DNA from: Xanthobacter autotrophicus Py2 | GTDB taxonomy: Bacteria > Pseudomonadota > Alphaproteobacteria > Rhizobiales > Xanthobacteraceae | Assembly: GCA_000017645.1 (NCBI GenBank) | Contig: CP000781.1 | Coordinates: forward strand, 4,327,501-4,391,500 | Reading direction: 5' to 3' | DNA length: 64,000 nucleotides | Shown here: positions 47,092 to 56,721 of the stretch, in pieces | Layout of the letters: each line of letters begins with the position of its first letter | How positions within the stretch are numbered: the stretch's first letter is position 1 | Made by a program: the position numbers and the translations under genes | The notes under the pieces: model-generated | What the model was told of the DNA's origin: nothing | Database searches by the model: none | The model's input: the letters and a program-made list of their open reading frames with translations, nothing else

Positions 47092-47123
47092 TATGCCAAA
47101 TGATATGAAATTAGATGAATTGA
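47092..47123. promoter_or_regulatory. Ten-base iteron array, regulator side
   Basis: TATGCCAAATGA, TATGAAATTA and GATGAATTGA follow in direct orientation and end 16 bases before the regulator ATG. They match the units on the TSUP side, so one protein probably controls both genes. Confidence 0.55.
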
Positions 47124-47138
47124 GATGCCGGACATTCC

Positions 47139-48092
47139 ATGGATACGCCTAACGCCCTGACTGTCGAAGATGTGGCCGAGCGGCTGCACGTCAGCCGGAG
47201 CGGCATTTATGCTCTGATCAAGGCAGGCGGGATCGGCTTCTACAAGGTCGGCCGTAAGATCCGCTTCACCGAGGCGAACGTGCGCGACTTTATCGAGCGC
47301 TCCGGCAGGGCCGCGCGCGCGCCCGAGCTGGCAGGCCGCCCGGCATTCGACGAGAACCGGTATTTTGACCTGAAGGCGGAGCGTCGGGCCGGGGACGGCT
47401 TCATCATCTGCGGCCAGGACCTCATCCTCGACATCCTGTCCAACTTCATGCGCATGCACGGCGTCATGGCGCTCAGGGCCTATATCGGCAGCTACGACAG
47501 CCTCGTCTCGCTCTATTACGGCAAGGTCTCCGTCGCGAGCGCACATCTGTGGGACAGCGCCGGCGACGACTACAACGTGCCCTATGTCCGTGCCTTACTG
47601 CCTGGCGTGCGCTGCGCGGTGGTCAACGTCACCTACCGCATGCAGGGCCTCTACGTCGCCAAAGGCAACCCGAAGGCCATCCGAACATGGCAGGACTTCG
47701 CCCGCGACGACATCACCATGATCAACCGCGAGAAGGGGGCGGGATCGCGGGTGCTGCTCGACGAGAACCTGAAGCTCCTCGATCTCTACGCCAGCCGGAT
47801 TAAGGGCTACGATAGCGAGAACCAATCCCATCTCGCCGTGGCGAGCGCAGTGGGCCGTGGCGACGCCGACGTGGCGGTGGGGATGGAAAAGGTCGCCCGC
47901 CAAGTAGATAATGTGGACTTCATCCCACTGAAGAGGGAACGCTACGACCTTGTGGTCCGTAAAGAGCATCTCGACACACCGGAGGTCGCGACGATGCTCA
48001 AGATCCTGCGCTCGGAGCGGTTCCAGAACGAGTTCAAGAGCATCGGCGGATATGACATCACCGACATCGGGAAGATCGTGGCTGAGACGTGA
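47139..48092 (+). CDS. One-component regulator: excisionase-type HTH fused to a molybdate-binding-like domain
   Basis: 317 aa. Residues 5-55 are a MerR/excisionase-like winged helix (LTVEDVAERLHVSRSGIYAL, FYKVGRKIRFTEANVRDFI). Residues 85-310 resemble the periplasmic-binding-protein-like domain of COG1910 regulators (GSYDSLVSLYYGKVSVASAHL, INREKGAGSRVLLDENL, VASAVGRGDADVAVGME, FIPLKRERYDLVVRKEHL). There is no signal peptide, so the binding domain is cytoplasmic. Such proteins are thought to sense molybdate or tungstate. Here it is divergent from a TSUP carrier beside a molybdoenzyme. The ligand is inferred. Confidence 0.83.
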   Translation: MDTPNALTVEDVAERLHVSRSGIYALIKAGGIGFYKVGRKIRFTEANVRDFIERSGRAARAPELAGRPAFDENRYFDLKAERRAGDGFIICGQDLILDILSNFMRMHGVMALRAYIGSYDSLVSLYYGKVSVASAHLWDSAGDDYNVPYVRALLPGVRCAVVNVTYRMQGLYVAKGNPKAIRTWQDFARDDITMINREKGAGSRVLLDENLKLLDLYASRIKGYDSENQSHLAVASAVGRGDADVAVGMEKVARQVDNVDFIPLKRERYDLVVRKEHLDTPEVATMLKILRSERFQNEFKSIGGYDITDIGKIVAET

Positions 48093-48176
48093 GGCCGAAT
48101 CTACTGCCGTCGCTGAAGCGCCCGAATGCCAAGTCCACGAGCGAACTTCCCGCCGCCTCCCACCGAGCCGAACGCC

Positions 48177-48986
48177 TCAGCCGAACCGGCCGGTGATATA
48201 GGAGCGCGTGCGCTCCTCGGTTGGGTTGGTGAAGATCAGGCTGGCCACGTCGTATTCCACCATGTGGCCGAGATGCATGAAGGCGGTGAAATCCGAGATG
48301 CGCGCCGCCTGCTGCATGTTGTGGGTGACGATCACGATGGTGTAGGCGCCCCGCAACTCGTCCATCAGTTCCTCGATCTTCGCCGTGGCGATGGGGTCGA
48401 GGGCCGAAGTGGGTTCGTCGAGCAGGATGAGCTCCGGATCTGGGGCGAGGGTGCGGGCGATGCACAGGCGCTGCTGCTGGCCGCCCGACAATCCATAGGC
48501 GGATTCCTGGAGGCGGTCCTTCACCTCGTCCCATAGGGCGGCTTGGCGTAGCGCGGCTTCCACGCGCCCATCCACTTCGGAGCGATTCCGGATGCCCCGG
48601 ATGTGGAGGCCGGATGCCACATTCTCATAGACCGATTTCGGAAACGGGTTGGGCTTCTGGAACACCATGCCGATGCGCAAACGCGCGAGCATTGGATCTA
48701 CTTCCGGCGCCACGATGTTGATCCCCTCCGGATAGAGGATGATCTCGCCCTGATACCGGTTGCCCGGATATAGGTCATGCATGCGGTTGAAGCAGCGCAG
48801 GAGCGTGGACTTTCCACATCCCGACGGCCCAATGAGGGCGGTGACCTTACCCTCGACGATCGGAAGCTCCACCCCCTTGAGCGCCTGGTTGTCGCCGTAG
48901 AAGAAATTGAGGTTGCGAACAGAAGCGCGCAGGGGGGCGGGCTCCTTGCTGGCCACGGCGTCCAATGCTGGGGTCACGGCGGTCAT
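48177..48986 (-). CDS. pstB: Phosphate ABC transporter ATP-binding protein
   Basis: 269 aa from ATG 48986, with GGAGAACGAG just before it; an ATG at 49016 is also possible. ABC ATPase with Walker [11 protein letters not shown] loop FQKPNPFP, signature [16 protein letters not shown], Walker [14 protein letters not shown] and the switch His in [20 protein letters not shown] is a PstB hallmark. It is the last gene of pstSCAB; no phoU follows, and the next gene is convergent. Confidence 0.96.
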   Translation of the reverse strand: MTAVTPALDAVASKEPAPLRASVRNLNFFYGDNQALKGVELPIVEGKVTALIGPSGCGKSTLLRCFNRMHDLYPGNRYQGEIILYPEGINIVAPEVDPMLARLRIGMVFQKPNPFPKSVYENVASGLHIRGIRNRSEVDGRVEAALRQAALWDEVKDRLQESAYGLSGGQQQRLCIARTLAPDPELILLDEPTSALDPIATAKIEELMDELRGAYTIVIVTHNMQQAARISDFTAFMHLGHMVEYDVASLIFTNPTEERTRSYITGRFG

Positions 48987-49015
48987 CTCGTTCTCCGAAA
49001 GGCCGGGCTGCAGCA

Positions 49016-49957
49016 TCAGCGCATGCTCCGGCGGATCTTGTAGCGCAGCCAGATGGCGATCGCATTCATCAGCAGCGTCATAAGCAGCAGAATGAGACCG
49101 GTTGCTGCTGCGTTCACGTGGAACGCCGCCTGGGGACGTGAAACCCAGTTGAACATCTGGATCGGCATCACCGTGAACGGCGAGTTGAGCCAGTTGAAAT
49201 TGATGAACGGAAAGGTGTCCTGGACCGGTGAAGGCGGCAGGAAGGCGATGAAGGTGAGCGCGCCGATGGTGATGATGGGCGCGGTCTCGCCGATGGCCCG
49301 TGACATACCGACGATGGCACCCGTGAGGATGCCGGGACGCGCGGTGGGCAGGATGTAGCCGCTCACCGTCTGCCATTTGTCGGCGCCAAGCGCATAGGCG
49401 CCCTCGCGGATCTCGAGCGGGATGGAGCGCACCGCCTCGCGTGTGGCGACTATGATGATGGGCAGGATGAGAAGCGCCAGCGTGATGCCCGCAACTAGAA
49501 TCGTCTGGCCCATGGCGAAGCTCTGCACGAACAGGCCGAGGGCGAGCAGCCCATAGATGATGGAGGGCACGCCCGCGAGATTGGTCACATTGATTTCGAT
49601 GAGATGGGTGATCCAGTTCCGCGGCGCATATTCCTCAAGATAGAGGCCTGCTGCGACGCCGAGCGGCACCGCCAGCGCCGTCGTCACCAGCATCACCAGC
49701 GTGGTGCCGACCCAGGCGGACAGAATGCCGGCCTCCGAAGCGCGTCGGGAGGGGAAGCTCGTCAGGAAATCAAGATCAATGCGGCCAAGCCCGTCCACCA
49801 TGAAGTCCACGATGAGCGACAGCAGAACGATCATGGAAATGACGAGCACGCTGAGGCCCAGGATCGCGAAATTGCGGTCGGACCGATGCGCCCGAGCGAC
49901 GATTTCCGCGTCGGAGAGGCGGCGGGAGGGTTGAGCGGCGAGCGGCTTCACGGCCAT
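49016..49957 (-). CDS. pstA: Phosphate ABC transporter permease PstA
   Basis: 313 aa from ATG 49957; upstream GTG 49975 and downstream GTG 49948 (well spaced from GAGGGG) are alternatives. Six membrane segments and the permease loop [25 protein letters not shown]. The [20 protein letters not shown] segment is typical of PstA. It follows pstC directly. Confidence 0.95.
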   Translation of the reverse strand: MAVKPLAAQPSRRLSDAEIVARAHRSDRNFAILGLSVLVISMIVLLSLIVDFMVDGLGRIDLDFLTSFPSRRASEAGILSAWVGTTLVMLVTTALAVPLGVAAGLYLEEYAPRNWITHLIEINVTNLAGVPSIIYGLLALGLFVQSFAMGQTILVAGITLALLILPIIIVATREAVRSIPLEIREGAYALGADKWQTVSGYILPTARPGILTGAIVGMSRAIGETAPIITIGALTFIAFLPPSPVQDTFPFINFNWLNSPFTVMPIQMFNWVSRPQAAFHVNAAATGLILLLMTLLMNAIAIWLRYKIRRSMR

Positions 49958-49961
49958 CCCC

Positions 49962-50915
49962 TCAATAGACTTCACGGTATTTCTGGCGGAGCCAGAAGGC
50001 GAGAATGTTGAAGGCGAAAGTCATGAGGAACAGCGTCATGCCCGCCGCGAAGATGGTGAGATAAGCGATGGAGCCATGTGGCACGTCGCCGAGGCTGATC
50101 TGGACGATATAGGAGGTGATCGTGGCTGCGCCCTCCAGAGGGTTCAGGGCGAGCTTCGCCTGCTGGCCCGCAGCAATGGCCACCACCATGGTCTCGCCCA
50201 CCGCCCGCGACATGCCGAGGATGTAGGCCGCCGTCACCCCGGAGAAGGCGCCGGGGATCACCACCCGCGTCGCCGTCTGGAGCCGCGTGAAGCCCAGCGC
50301 ATAGGCCCCCTCCCTCAGTTCCGCAGGGACCGCGCGCATGGCGTCCTCGCTCACGGAAACGATGTAGGGCAGGATCATGATGCCCATGACGATGCCCGGC
50401 ACGAGCAGGTTGAAGCCCGCCAGCCCGGGAATGAAGATCTGGAAGATGGGCGTGAGGAACAAAAGAGCGAAATAGCCGAATGCCACAGTCGGCACGCCTG
50501 CGATAAGCTCCAGAAACGGCTTGATGGTCTCGCGCACCTGTGGCCGCGCGAACTCCGACAGATAGATTGCGAGCACGGTACCGGCTGGAATCGCGACGAG
50601 CAGGGCGATGAGCGAACTCACCAAAGTACCGGATACCAGAGTCATGATGCCGAAGTGCTTGTCCTGAAACACCGGCGTCCATTGTGTGTCGGTCAGGAAG
50701 GAGATGATCGACACCTGTGCGAAGAATTTCAGGCTTTCGGACAGGAGGACGTAGACGATGCCCGCCGTGACCAGGACAGAGAGTGCGGCACTGAGAAACA
50801 GGACAACGCGCATGATGCGGTCCACCACCCGGCGTCGCGCCAGGAAGACCGGAGAAACCGTCAGGCGCAACCGGCCTGTTCTTGAGTCTGGAGACACCGG
50901 TGCGACCACGTCCAA
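49962..50915 (-). CDS. pstC: Phosphate ABC transporter permease PstC
   Basis: 317 aa with six membrane helices. Permease motif [23 protein letters not shown], then GVTAAYILGMSRAVGETMVVAIAAG as in PstC. Lacks the long N-terminal extension of some PstC. It lies 60 bases after pstS with an intervening hairpin, and is probably cotranscribed. Confidence 0.95.
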   Translation of the reverse strand: MDVVAPVSPDSRTGRLRLTVSPVFLARRRVVDRIMRVVLFLSAALSVLVTAGIVYVLLSESLKFFAQVSIISFLTDTQWTPVFQDKHFGIMTLVSGTLVSSLIALLVAIPAGTVLAIYLSEFARPQVRETIKPFLELIAGVPTVAFGYFALLFLTPIFQIFIPGLAGFNLLVPGIVMGIMILPYIVSVSEDAMRAVPAELREGAYALGFTRLQTATRVVIPGAFSGVTAAYILGMSRAVGETMVVAIAAGQQAKLALNPLEGAATITSYIVQISLGDVPHGSIAYLTIFAAGMTLFLMTFAFNILAFWLRQKYREVY

Positions 50916-50921
50916 CCCTCA

Positions 50922-50958
50922 CCTGAATGGAGGGAGGCGCCGGAGCACCTCCCTCAGG
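50922..50958 (-). terminator. Intercistronic hairpin between pstS and pstC
   Basis: GGGAGG/CCTCCC (50932-50937 and 50948-50953) plus outer CCTGA/TCAGG (50922-50926 and 50954-50958). Without a T-run it would act as partial termination or 3' protection, giving more PstS than permease, which is usual for binding proteins. Confidence 0.55.
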
Positions 50959-50975
50959 TCCCTCAAGATCACCTG

Positions 50976-51977
50976 TCAGTAGACGAGCTTTTCCTTGACG
51001 AGATCCTCGACGGAGACGCCGACCTTGGACCCGGTGAAGCCGGTGCCGATCTCACGCTTCTTGAAGCGCTCCTGGAACACCTTCAGGGCGGCCTCGGGCA
51101 GCGGCACATAGCCGACTTCCTTGACCAGCTCGACCGCGTGCTTCGGGTCCTGGTAGAACTCAACGAACTTCGCCACCTCCGGACGGGTTTCGGCCGCCTT
51201 CTTGTTCACGTAGATGAAGATCGGCCGCGACAGAGGCTGGTACTTGCCGGTGCGGGCGTTCTCGACCGACGGCTCCACGGCGGGCGCGGCGTCATCGACC
51301 TTGATCTTCACCGCCTTCAGCTTGCCGGTGTTCTCTTCATAGTAAGCAAGGCCGAAAAAGCCGAGGGCGTTGGGATCGCCCGCCACGCCCTGGACCAGCA
51401 CGTTGTCATCCTCCGATGCGGTGAAGTCGCCGCGGCTGGAATGCTCCTTGCCGACGATGGCGGCGGTGAAATAGTCGTAAGTGCCTGAGTCGACGCCCGC
51501 GCCGTAGAGCACCAGCGGCCGATCCGGGTAGCTGTCGCGGACCTGCTTCCAGTTGGTGATCTTGCCCTGGGCCTCGGGCTCCCAGATCTTCTTCAGATCC
51601 GCAACCGTCATCTCGCTCGCCCAGGTGTTGGACGGGTGGACGATGACCGTGAGCGCATCAAGGGCGACCGGCAATTCGATATACTCGATGCCGGCTTCCT
51701 TGCAGGCCTTCTGCTCGGCGGAGGTGATGGGGCGCGAGGCGTCGGAGATGTCGATCTCTCCGCGGCAGAACTTCTTGAAGCCGCCGCCGGTACCGGAGAT
51801 GCCGACCGTCACCTTGATATCCTTGTTCGCCTTCTGGAATTCCTCCGCCATGGCTTCGGTCACGGGGAATACCGTGGACGACCCGTCGACCTTGACCAGT
51901 GCCTGGGCAGCGGCGCCGTTGAAGGCCGCGCCGGTAGCGAGCAGCGCGAGGGCGCTCGCGAGAGTGATGATCTTCAT
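50976..51977 (-). CDS. pstS: Phosphate-binding protein PstS (first copy)
   Basis: 333 aa from ATG 51977. Signal peptide [24 protein letters not shown]. Phosphate-site motifs: [42 protein letters not shown], and [10 protein letters not shown]. It is of the SphX/PstS type that ends with [10 protein letters not shown]. It heads pstSCAB, and a Pho-box-like repeat lies 75 bases upstream. Close to aio genes, it may give phosphate-over-arsenate selectivity. It differs strongly from the second pstS at 52523. Confidence 0.95.
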   Translation of the reverse strand: MKIITLASALALLATGAAFNGAAAQALVKVDGSSTVFPVTEAMAEEFQKANKDIKVTVGISGTGGGFKKFCRGEIDISDASRPITSAEQKACKEAGIEYIELPVALDALTVIVHPSNTWASEMTVADLKKIWEPEAQGKITNWKQVRDSYPDRPLVLYGAGVDSGTYDYFTAAIVGKEHSSRGDFTASEDDNVLVQGVAGDPNALGFFGLAYYEENTGKLKAVKIKVDDAAPAVEPSVENARTGKYQPLSRPIFIYVNKKAAETRPEVAKFVEFYQDPKHAVELVKEVGYVPLPEAALKVFQERFKKREIGTGFTGSKVGVSVEDLVKEKLVY

Positions 51978-52051
51978 GAGGATGCCGTCTCCCTGGACAG
52001 TGCCGCTAGGGCTTCTGATGCTCACCTAGCCTCACGGGCTCTAAGCATGTT

Positions 52052-52071
52052 ATGTAACAAATTCATGACAA
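52052..52071 (-). promoter_or_regulatory. Pho-box-like direct repeat before pstS
   Basis: On the minus strand TTGTCATGAAT is followed by TTGTTACAT, 11 bases apart, close to the PhoB consensus of two CTGTCAT units. It lies 75-94 bases upstream of the pstS ATG. Confidence 0.6.
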
Positions 52072-52352
52072 TTTGTGTATATCGAGCGATATTCCTGAAT
52101 CAACAGAGATTTTATCGAATATGACGCAACGTAGTTCCTCGCTATGGTTCGCTCTATTTCATGTAAATCATTCGGACATCGTGGCAATTTTCCATGGTTG
52201 ACTGCAATTTTTGAGAGGCTATCCGACTTCTGATGACGGATATTACTTATATAAAGTCCATATGAAGCGCCTAATATTCATTTCTCCTTCCGAACAAATT
52301 TGCCTCTCAACCTCGCGAGCATTCCGTCTCTACATTACATTATTTCCATTTG

Positions 52353-52368
52353 TATCGACATATCGATA
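52353..52368. promoter_or_regulatory. Candidate operator, copy 1
   Basis: TATCGA-CATA-TCGATA, perfect 6-bp arms. A related half (TATCGACATAATG) is at 52451 and a second palindrome at 52488. The likely ligand is the ArsR domain encoded at 53597. Confidence 0.5.
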
Positions 52369-52487
52369 ATTTTTACTATCGCTGCGATTGGCGCGACGTA
52401 AATGGCGTCACAAGAGTGACATGAAGGCCATATAGCGATCTGTCCACTCCTATCGACATAATGACTCGTATGGAGCTATCTGTTTCC

Positions 52488-52501
52488 AGCGATATGTCGC
52501 T
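52488..52501. promoter_or_regulatory. Candidate operator, copy 3
   Basis: AGCGA-TATG-TCGCT, perfect arms, ending 21 bases before the GTG of the second pstS, so it could overlap the promoter or leader. The core CGATATGTCG is the complement-type variant of copy 1. Confidence 0.5.
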
Positions 52502-52522
52502 AGGACCCAAGGGAGGCCAGCC

Positions 52523-53551
52523 GTGAATCGCATTCTTGTCTGGACAGCTGCGGCGACGCTCGCGGCCCTGTCGATGTTCGCGCCTCCGGCGCGCGCCGCG
52601 GAGGTGCGGGGTGCCGGCTCCACCTTCGCCTATCCGATCATCTGGAAATGGGCGGAGGCGTTTCGTGAGCGCACAGGCCACATCGTAGGATATCAGTCGG
52701 TGGGTTCGTCGGCCGGCGTCAACCGTATTAAGGACGGGGTGGTGGATTTCGGCGCGTCCGACAAGCCGCTGAAGCCGGAAGAGCTGGAGAAATATGGCCT
52801 CGGCCAGTTCCCCATCGTGTTCGGTGGCGTCGTTCCGGTGTTCAACGTGGACGGCGTGGGGCCCGGCCAGCTCCGCTTCACCGGCGCCCTTCTCGCCGAC
52901 ATCTATCTCGGCAAGGTCACGACCTGGTCCGATCCCGCCATCAGGGCCCTCAATCCCGACGTCAAGCTGCCCAACGCGAAGATCGTGGTGGTGCACCGTT
53001 CCGATGGATCTGGGACTACGTTCAACTGGGTGTCCTACCTTGCCAAGGCGAGCCCGGAGTGGAAGCAGCAGGTCGGCGAAGGCAGCGCAGTCGCCTGGCC
53101 GGTGGGGTATGGCGCGCGCGGTAACGAAGGGGTCTCGACCGAGGTCAAGCGGGTCCCGAATGCCATCGGCTATGTCGAATACACCTATGTGGTGCAGGTG
53201 AAGCTGGCCTATGGCCTCGTCCAGAACCGTGCTGGCAAGTTCATCGCACCCAGCGCGGCGGCGTTCCAGGCGGCGGCGCTGAGCTTCGATTGGGCCGGCG
53301 CCAAGGACTTTTTCGTCGTCATCACCGATTCCCCCGCCGAGGATGCCTATCCTATTGCGGCGACCACCTTCGCTCTCATGTATCGCGAGCCGAAGGTGCC
53401 GGCGAACAGCCAAGCCGCCTTCGAGTTCTGGCGCTTCGCCCTGGGCGAGGGCGAGAAATTTGCGTCCGAGCTCGGCTATGTTCCCTTGCCGCCGGCTCTG
53501 GTCCAGCAGGTCAAGGACTATTGGGCCAGGACCTTCAAGGGCGGTGCCTGA
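52523..53551 (+). CDS. pstS: Phosphate-binding protein PstS (second copy, head of the ars operon)
   Basis: 342 aa, GTG start after GGGAGG. Signal peptide RILVWTAAATLAALSMFAPP with processing at ARA. Classical PstS motifs: RGAGSTFAYPIIWKWAEAF, YQSVGSSAGVNRIKDGVVDFG, HRSDGSGTTFNWVSYL. It is the E. coli-like type, unlike the SphX-like copy at 50976. With no permease genes of its own, it probably feeds PstCAB. It lies in an arsenate operon, so its job may be phosphate capture under arsenate stress. Confidence 0.93.
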   Translation: MNRILVWTAAATLAALSMFAPPARAAEVRGAGSTFAYPIIWKWAEAFRERTGHIVGYQSVGSSAGVNRIKDGVVDFGASDKPLKPEELEKYGLGQFPIVFGGVVPVFNVDGVGPGQLRFTGALLADIYLGKVTTWSDPAIRALNPDVKLPNAKIVVVHRSDGSGTTFNWVSYLAKASPEWKQQVGEGSAVAWPVGYGARGNEGVSTEVKRVPNAIGYVEYTYVVQVKLAYGLVQNRAGKFIAPSAAAFQAAALSFDWAGAKDFFVVITDSPAEDAYPIAATTFALMYREPKVPANSQAAFEFWRFALGEGEKFASELGYVPLPPALVQQVKDYWARTFKGGA

Positions 53552-53596
53552 GGCACTTGGGCTGACGCGTGAGCAGCATTCGAACGGTGAGACAAG

Positions 53597-54484
53597 ATGG
53601 ACGAGACGAAGCTGAATGGGGAAGACGCCACGCGGATCTTCGATGCGCTGTCCCAAGGCACGCGCTTCGAGACTTATCGTCTTCTGCTGCGCTATGTGCC
53701 CTATGGCCTTCAGGCGGGCGACATCGCCCGCCTGCTAGCGGTAGCGCACAATACCATGTCGGTGCACCTCGGCGTGCTGGAGCGTGCCGGCCTTGTCACG
53801 TCGCGGCGCGAGGGACGGTCCATCATCTATGCCGTCAGCTTGTCCACAGCGGGCCCTGTGCTGAGCCAACTCATGGCGGAGATGGGTTTTGCCGTCTCCC
53901 CCCGGTGCGGGACCGGCCCCGCGGCCTTTCCGCAGCTGCGTCCTGCCGCCGGGAATGATCGCGTCTACAATGTTCTGCTAGTCTGCTCGGCCAACTCGGC
54001 ACGGTCGCTGATCGCGGAGGCGTTGCTCAACCGCGAGGGGCGAGGCCGCTTCAAGGCCTACTCGGCCGGCAGTCGGCCGAAGCTCAAGCCGCACTCGATG
54101 GCTATCGATCTGCTTGACTCGCTCGGCTACGATACGACGAACCTCGCCTCCAAGAGCTGGGATGGGTTCGCCAAGCCGGATGCGCCCCAGATGGATTTCG
54201 TCATCACCACCTGCGACGCCGCGGCCGGGGAAATCTGCCCTGCCTTTCCCGGTCATCCGCTACAGGCCCATTGGGGCCTGCCCGACCCGATCCGGGTGAA
54301 GGGAACCGAAGCTGAGCAGAAGGCTGCCTTCGTTGCCACCTACCGTCGGCTCGCCGGGCGTATCTCCGCCTTCGTCAACCTGCCATTTGAGCAACTCGAT
54401 CTTGCTTCGCTCAAGGAGCGCATCGGCGAGATCGGGAAAATGGAGGGAGCGACGGATCTCACACTCTCGGGACAGGCCGCGTGA
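53597..54484 (+). CDS. ArsR-ArsC fusion: HTH repressor with arsenate reductase domain
   Basis: 295 aa. Residues 10-100 are an ArsR-type winged helix (LSQGTRFETYRLLLRYVP, AHNTMSVHLGVLERAGLV). Residues 122-270 are a low-molecular-weight phosphatase-type ArsC with CSANSARS (Cys130, C-x5-R loop) and TTCDAAAGEICPAFPG, holding the two resolving cysteines of the thioredoxin-coupled enzyme, so it looks active. The HTH part lacks the helix-3 CxC pair. It would both reduce arsenate and regulate the operon. It lies between the second pstS and acr3. Confidence 0.93.
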   Translation: MDETKLNGEDATRIFDALSQGTRFETYRLLLRYVPYGLQAGDIARLLAVAHNTMSVHLGVLERAGLVTSRREGRSIIYAVSLSTAGPVLSQLMAEMGFAVSPRCGTGPAAFPQLRPAAGNDRVYNVLLVCSANSARSLIAEALLNREGRGRFKAYSAGSRPKLKPHSMAIDLLDSLGYDTTNLASKSWDGFAKPDAPQMDFVITTCDAAAGEICPAFPGHPLQAHWGLPDPIRVKGTEAEQKAAFVATYRRLAGRISAFVNLPFEQLDLASLKERIGEIGKMEGATDLTLSGQAA

Positions 54485-54565
54485 GCTGTCGTCGTCCTGA
54501 AACAGACCGCGCCCACGCTCTCGCCGCAATCGGCCGCAGCTGACGGCCTTGGGAGATCCCGCACC

Positions 54566-55627
54566 GTGTCCGTGTTTGAACGCTATCTCACTCTCTGGGT
54601 GTTCCTCTGCATCATCGCCGGGGTCGCGCTCGGTGCGCTGGCGCCGTCTGTGTTCCAGACCATCGGGGCGCTCGAAGTGGCGCGGGTCAACCTGCCGGTA
54701 GCCATCCTCATATGGCTGATGATCGTGCCCATGTTGGTCAAGATCGATTTTGCCGCGCTCAAGGAGGTCGGCCGGCACTGGCGCGGAATCTCGGTGACGC
54801 TGCTCGTGAACTGGGCGGTGAAGCCGTTCTCCATGGCGTTCCTCGGCTGGCTGTTCATCGGCCATCTGTTCCGGCCCTATCTGCCGGCCGACCAGATTGA
54901 TAGCTATATCGCCGGCCTCATCCTTCTGGCGGCGGCGCCCTGCACGGCCATGGTGTTCGTCTGGTCAAATCTCACCAAGGGTGAGCCCCACTTCACCTTG
55001 TCCCAGGTGGCGCTGAACGACGCCATCATGATCGTCGCCTTCGCGCCCGTCGTGGGGCTGCTGCTCGGGCTCTCCTCCATCACCGTGCCGTGGGACACAC
55101 TCTTCCTGTCGGTGATGCTCTACATCGTCGTCCCAGTGATCGCGGCGCAGCTCCTCCGCGGGCGCATCCTTGCGAGCGGAGGGCAGGCCGGGCTCGATCG
55201 CCTGCTCGGCGTGCTCCAGCCGCTCTCCCTGGTGGCGCTGCTCGCCACCTTGGTGCTGCTGTTCGCCTTCCAGGGCGAACAGATCCTCGCCCAGCCGCTG
55301 GTGATTGCGCTGCTGGCCGTGCCGATCCTGATCCAGGTCTATTTCAACTCGGGCCTTGCCTATCTCCTGAACCGGCTGTCCGGCGAAGCCCACTGCGTGG
55401 CCGGCCCCTCTGCCCTCATTGGGGCCTCCAATTTCTTCGAGCTGGCGGTGGCTGCCGCCATCAGCCTGTTCGGGTTCAAGTCGGGTGCGGCGCTCGCCAC
55501 CGTGGTGGGGGTGCTGATCGAGGTTCCAGTGATGCTCTCGGTGGTGTGGATCGTGAACCATACCAAGGACTGGTACGAGGCCGGCGGCGTGAAGGTGACG
55601 GATGCAGCCGACCACACCAAGGCCTGA
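54566..55627 (+). CDS. acr3: Arsenite efflux carrier Acr3
   Basis: 353 aa, GTG start with GGGAG at 10-base spacing. Ten membrane helices of the BASS/Acr3 fold. Conserved Cys126 in [15 protein letters not shown] is the residue needed for As(OH)3 transport; [21 protein letters not shown] is the second conserved block. It exports the arsenite made by the ArsC enzymes. Confidence 0.96.
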   Translation: MSVFERYLTLWVFLCIIAGVALGALAPSVFQTIGALEVARVNLPVAILIWLMIVPMLVKIDFAALKEVGRHWRGISVTLLVNWAVKPFSMAFLGWLFIGHLFRPYLPADQIDSYIAGLILLAAAPCTAMVFVWSNLTKGEPHFTLSQVALNDAIMIVAFAPVVGLLLGLSSITVPWDTLFLSVMLYIVVPVIAAQLLRGRILASGGQAGLDRLLGVLQPLSLVALLATLVLLFAFQGEQILAQPLVIALLAVPILIQVYFNSGLAYLLNRLSGEAHCVAGPSALIGASNFFELAVAAAISLFGFKSGAALATVVGVLIEVPVMLSVVWIVNHTKDWYEAGGVKVTDAADHTKA

Positions 55628-55679
55628 GGTCGTCGCGGCAACGCCGCCCCTTTTCAAAGTTTGCGAGGATGACGGTGCC

Positions 55680-56720
55680 ATGAGAGTAGGGATCAACGGC
55701 CTCGGCCGCATCGGACGGTTGTCGCTGCGCGCGGCCATGGGGGCGGCGCAGCGCCCGGACAACGACCCGCGCGGCAACAACCGGCTCGACATCGTCCATC
55801 TCAACGAGATCAAGGGCGGCGCGGAAGCTATCGCCCATCTCCTCGAGTTCGACAGCGTGCAGGGGCGCTGGCGCGCGCCCATCTCCCATGATGAGGGGAG
55901 CGTGCGCATCGGGGACAAGGCCATGTCCTTCTCCGCCCATGCCGCCCCCACCGACATCCCCTGGGGCGATCTCGGCGTGGACGTGGTGCTGGAATCCACC
56001 GGCAAGTTCCTGACGCCGCAGGTGCTCGAAGGCCACCTGAAGCGCGGCGCCAAACGTGTCATCGTCGCCGCGCCGGTGAAGGACCCCTCGGTGCTCAACG
56101 TGGTGGTAGGGGTGAACGAAAATCTCTACGACCGCGAGAAGCACCCCATCGTCACCGCCGCCTCCTGCACCACCAATTGCCTCGCCCCGGTGGTGAAGGT
56201 GGTGCACGAGGCCATCGGCATCCGCCACGGCCAGATCACCACCATCCACGATCCCACCAACACCAACGTGGTGGTGGACGCGCCCCACAAGGACCTGCGC
56301 CGCGCCCGCTCGGCCATGCTCTCGCTGCAGCCCACCACCACCGGCAGCGCCACCGCCATCGCCCTCATCTATCCCGAGCTGAAGGGCAAGCTGAACGGCC
56401 ATGCGGTGCGCGCCCCGGTGCTCAACGCCTCGCTTACCGATTGCGTGTTCGAGCTGAACCGCGAGACCACGGCGGAGGAGGTGAACGCCCTGTTCACCGA
56501 GGCCGCCGCGGGCGCGCTCAACGGCATCCTCGGCTTCGAGCCGCGTCCGCTGGTGTCGGCGGACTACGCCCGCGACACCCGCTCCGCCATCGTGGACGGA
56601 CCGTCCACCCTCGTCACCGACGGCACCCTGCTCAAGGTCTATGCCTGGTACGACAACGAGATGGGCTATGCCTGCCGCATGGTGGACCTCGCCTGCCATC
56701 TCGAACGCGTGGGGCTGTGA
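55680..56720 (+). CDS. Glyceraldehyde-3-phosphate dehydrogenase (ArsJ partner)
   Basis: 346 aa from ATG 55680 with [14 protein letters not shown]. The catalytic Cys163 lies in [31 protein letters not shown] and [12 protein letters not shown] are typical. In ars operons this enzyme uses arsenate instead of phosphate and forms unstable 1-arseno-3-phosphoglycerate, which ArsJ expels. The arsJ ATG follows the stop by one base, which supports that role rather than glycolysis. Confidence 0.94.
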   Translation: MRVGINGLGRIGRLSLRAAMGAAQRPDNDPRGNNRLDIVHLNEIKGGAEAIAHLLEFDSVQGRWRAPISHDEGSVRIGDKAMSFSAHAAPTDIPWGDLGVDVVLESTGKFLTPQVLEGHLKRGAKRVIVAAPVKDPSVLNVVVGVNENLYDREKHPIVTAASCTTNCLAPVVKVVHEAIGIRHGQITTIHDPTNTNVVVDAPHKDLRRARSAMLSLQPTTTGSATAIALIYPELKGKLNGHAVRAPVLNASLTDCVFELNRETTAEEVNALFTEAAAGALNGILGFEPRPLVSADYARDTRSAIVDGPSTLVTDGTLLKVYAWYDNEMGYACRMVDLACHLERVGL

Positions 56721-56721
56721 G

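Larger units (their letters stand above)
51978..52522. other. AT-rich intergenic region between divergent pst and ars operons
   Basis: About 545 bases, clearly lower in GC than its surroundings, without a credible ORF. The pst side holds a Pho-box-like repeat. The ars side holds three copies of a CGACATATCG-type motif (52353, 52451 and 52488). Confidence 0.6.
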
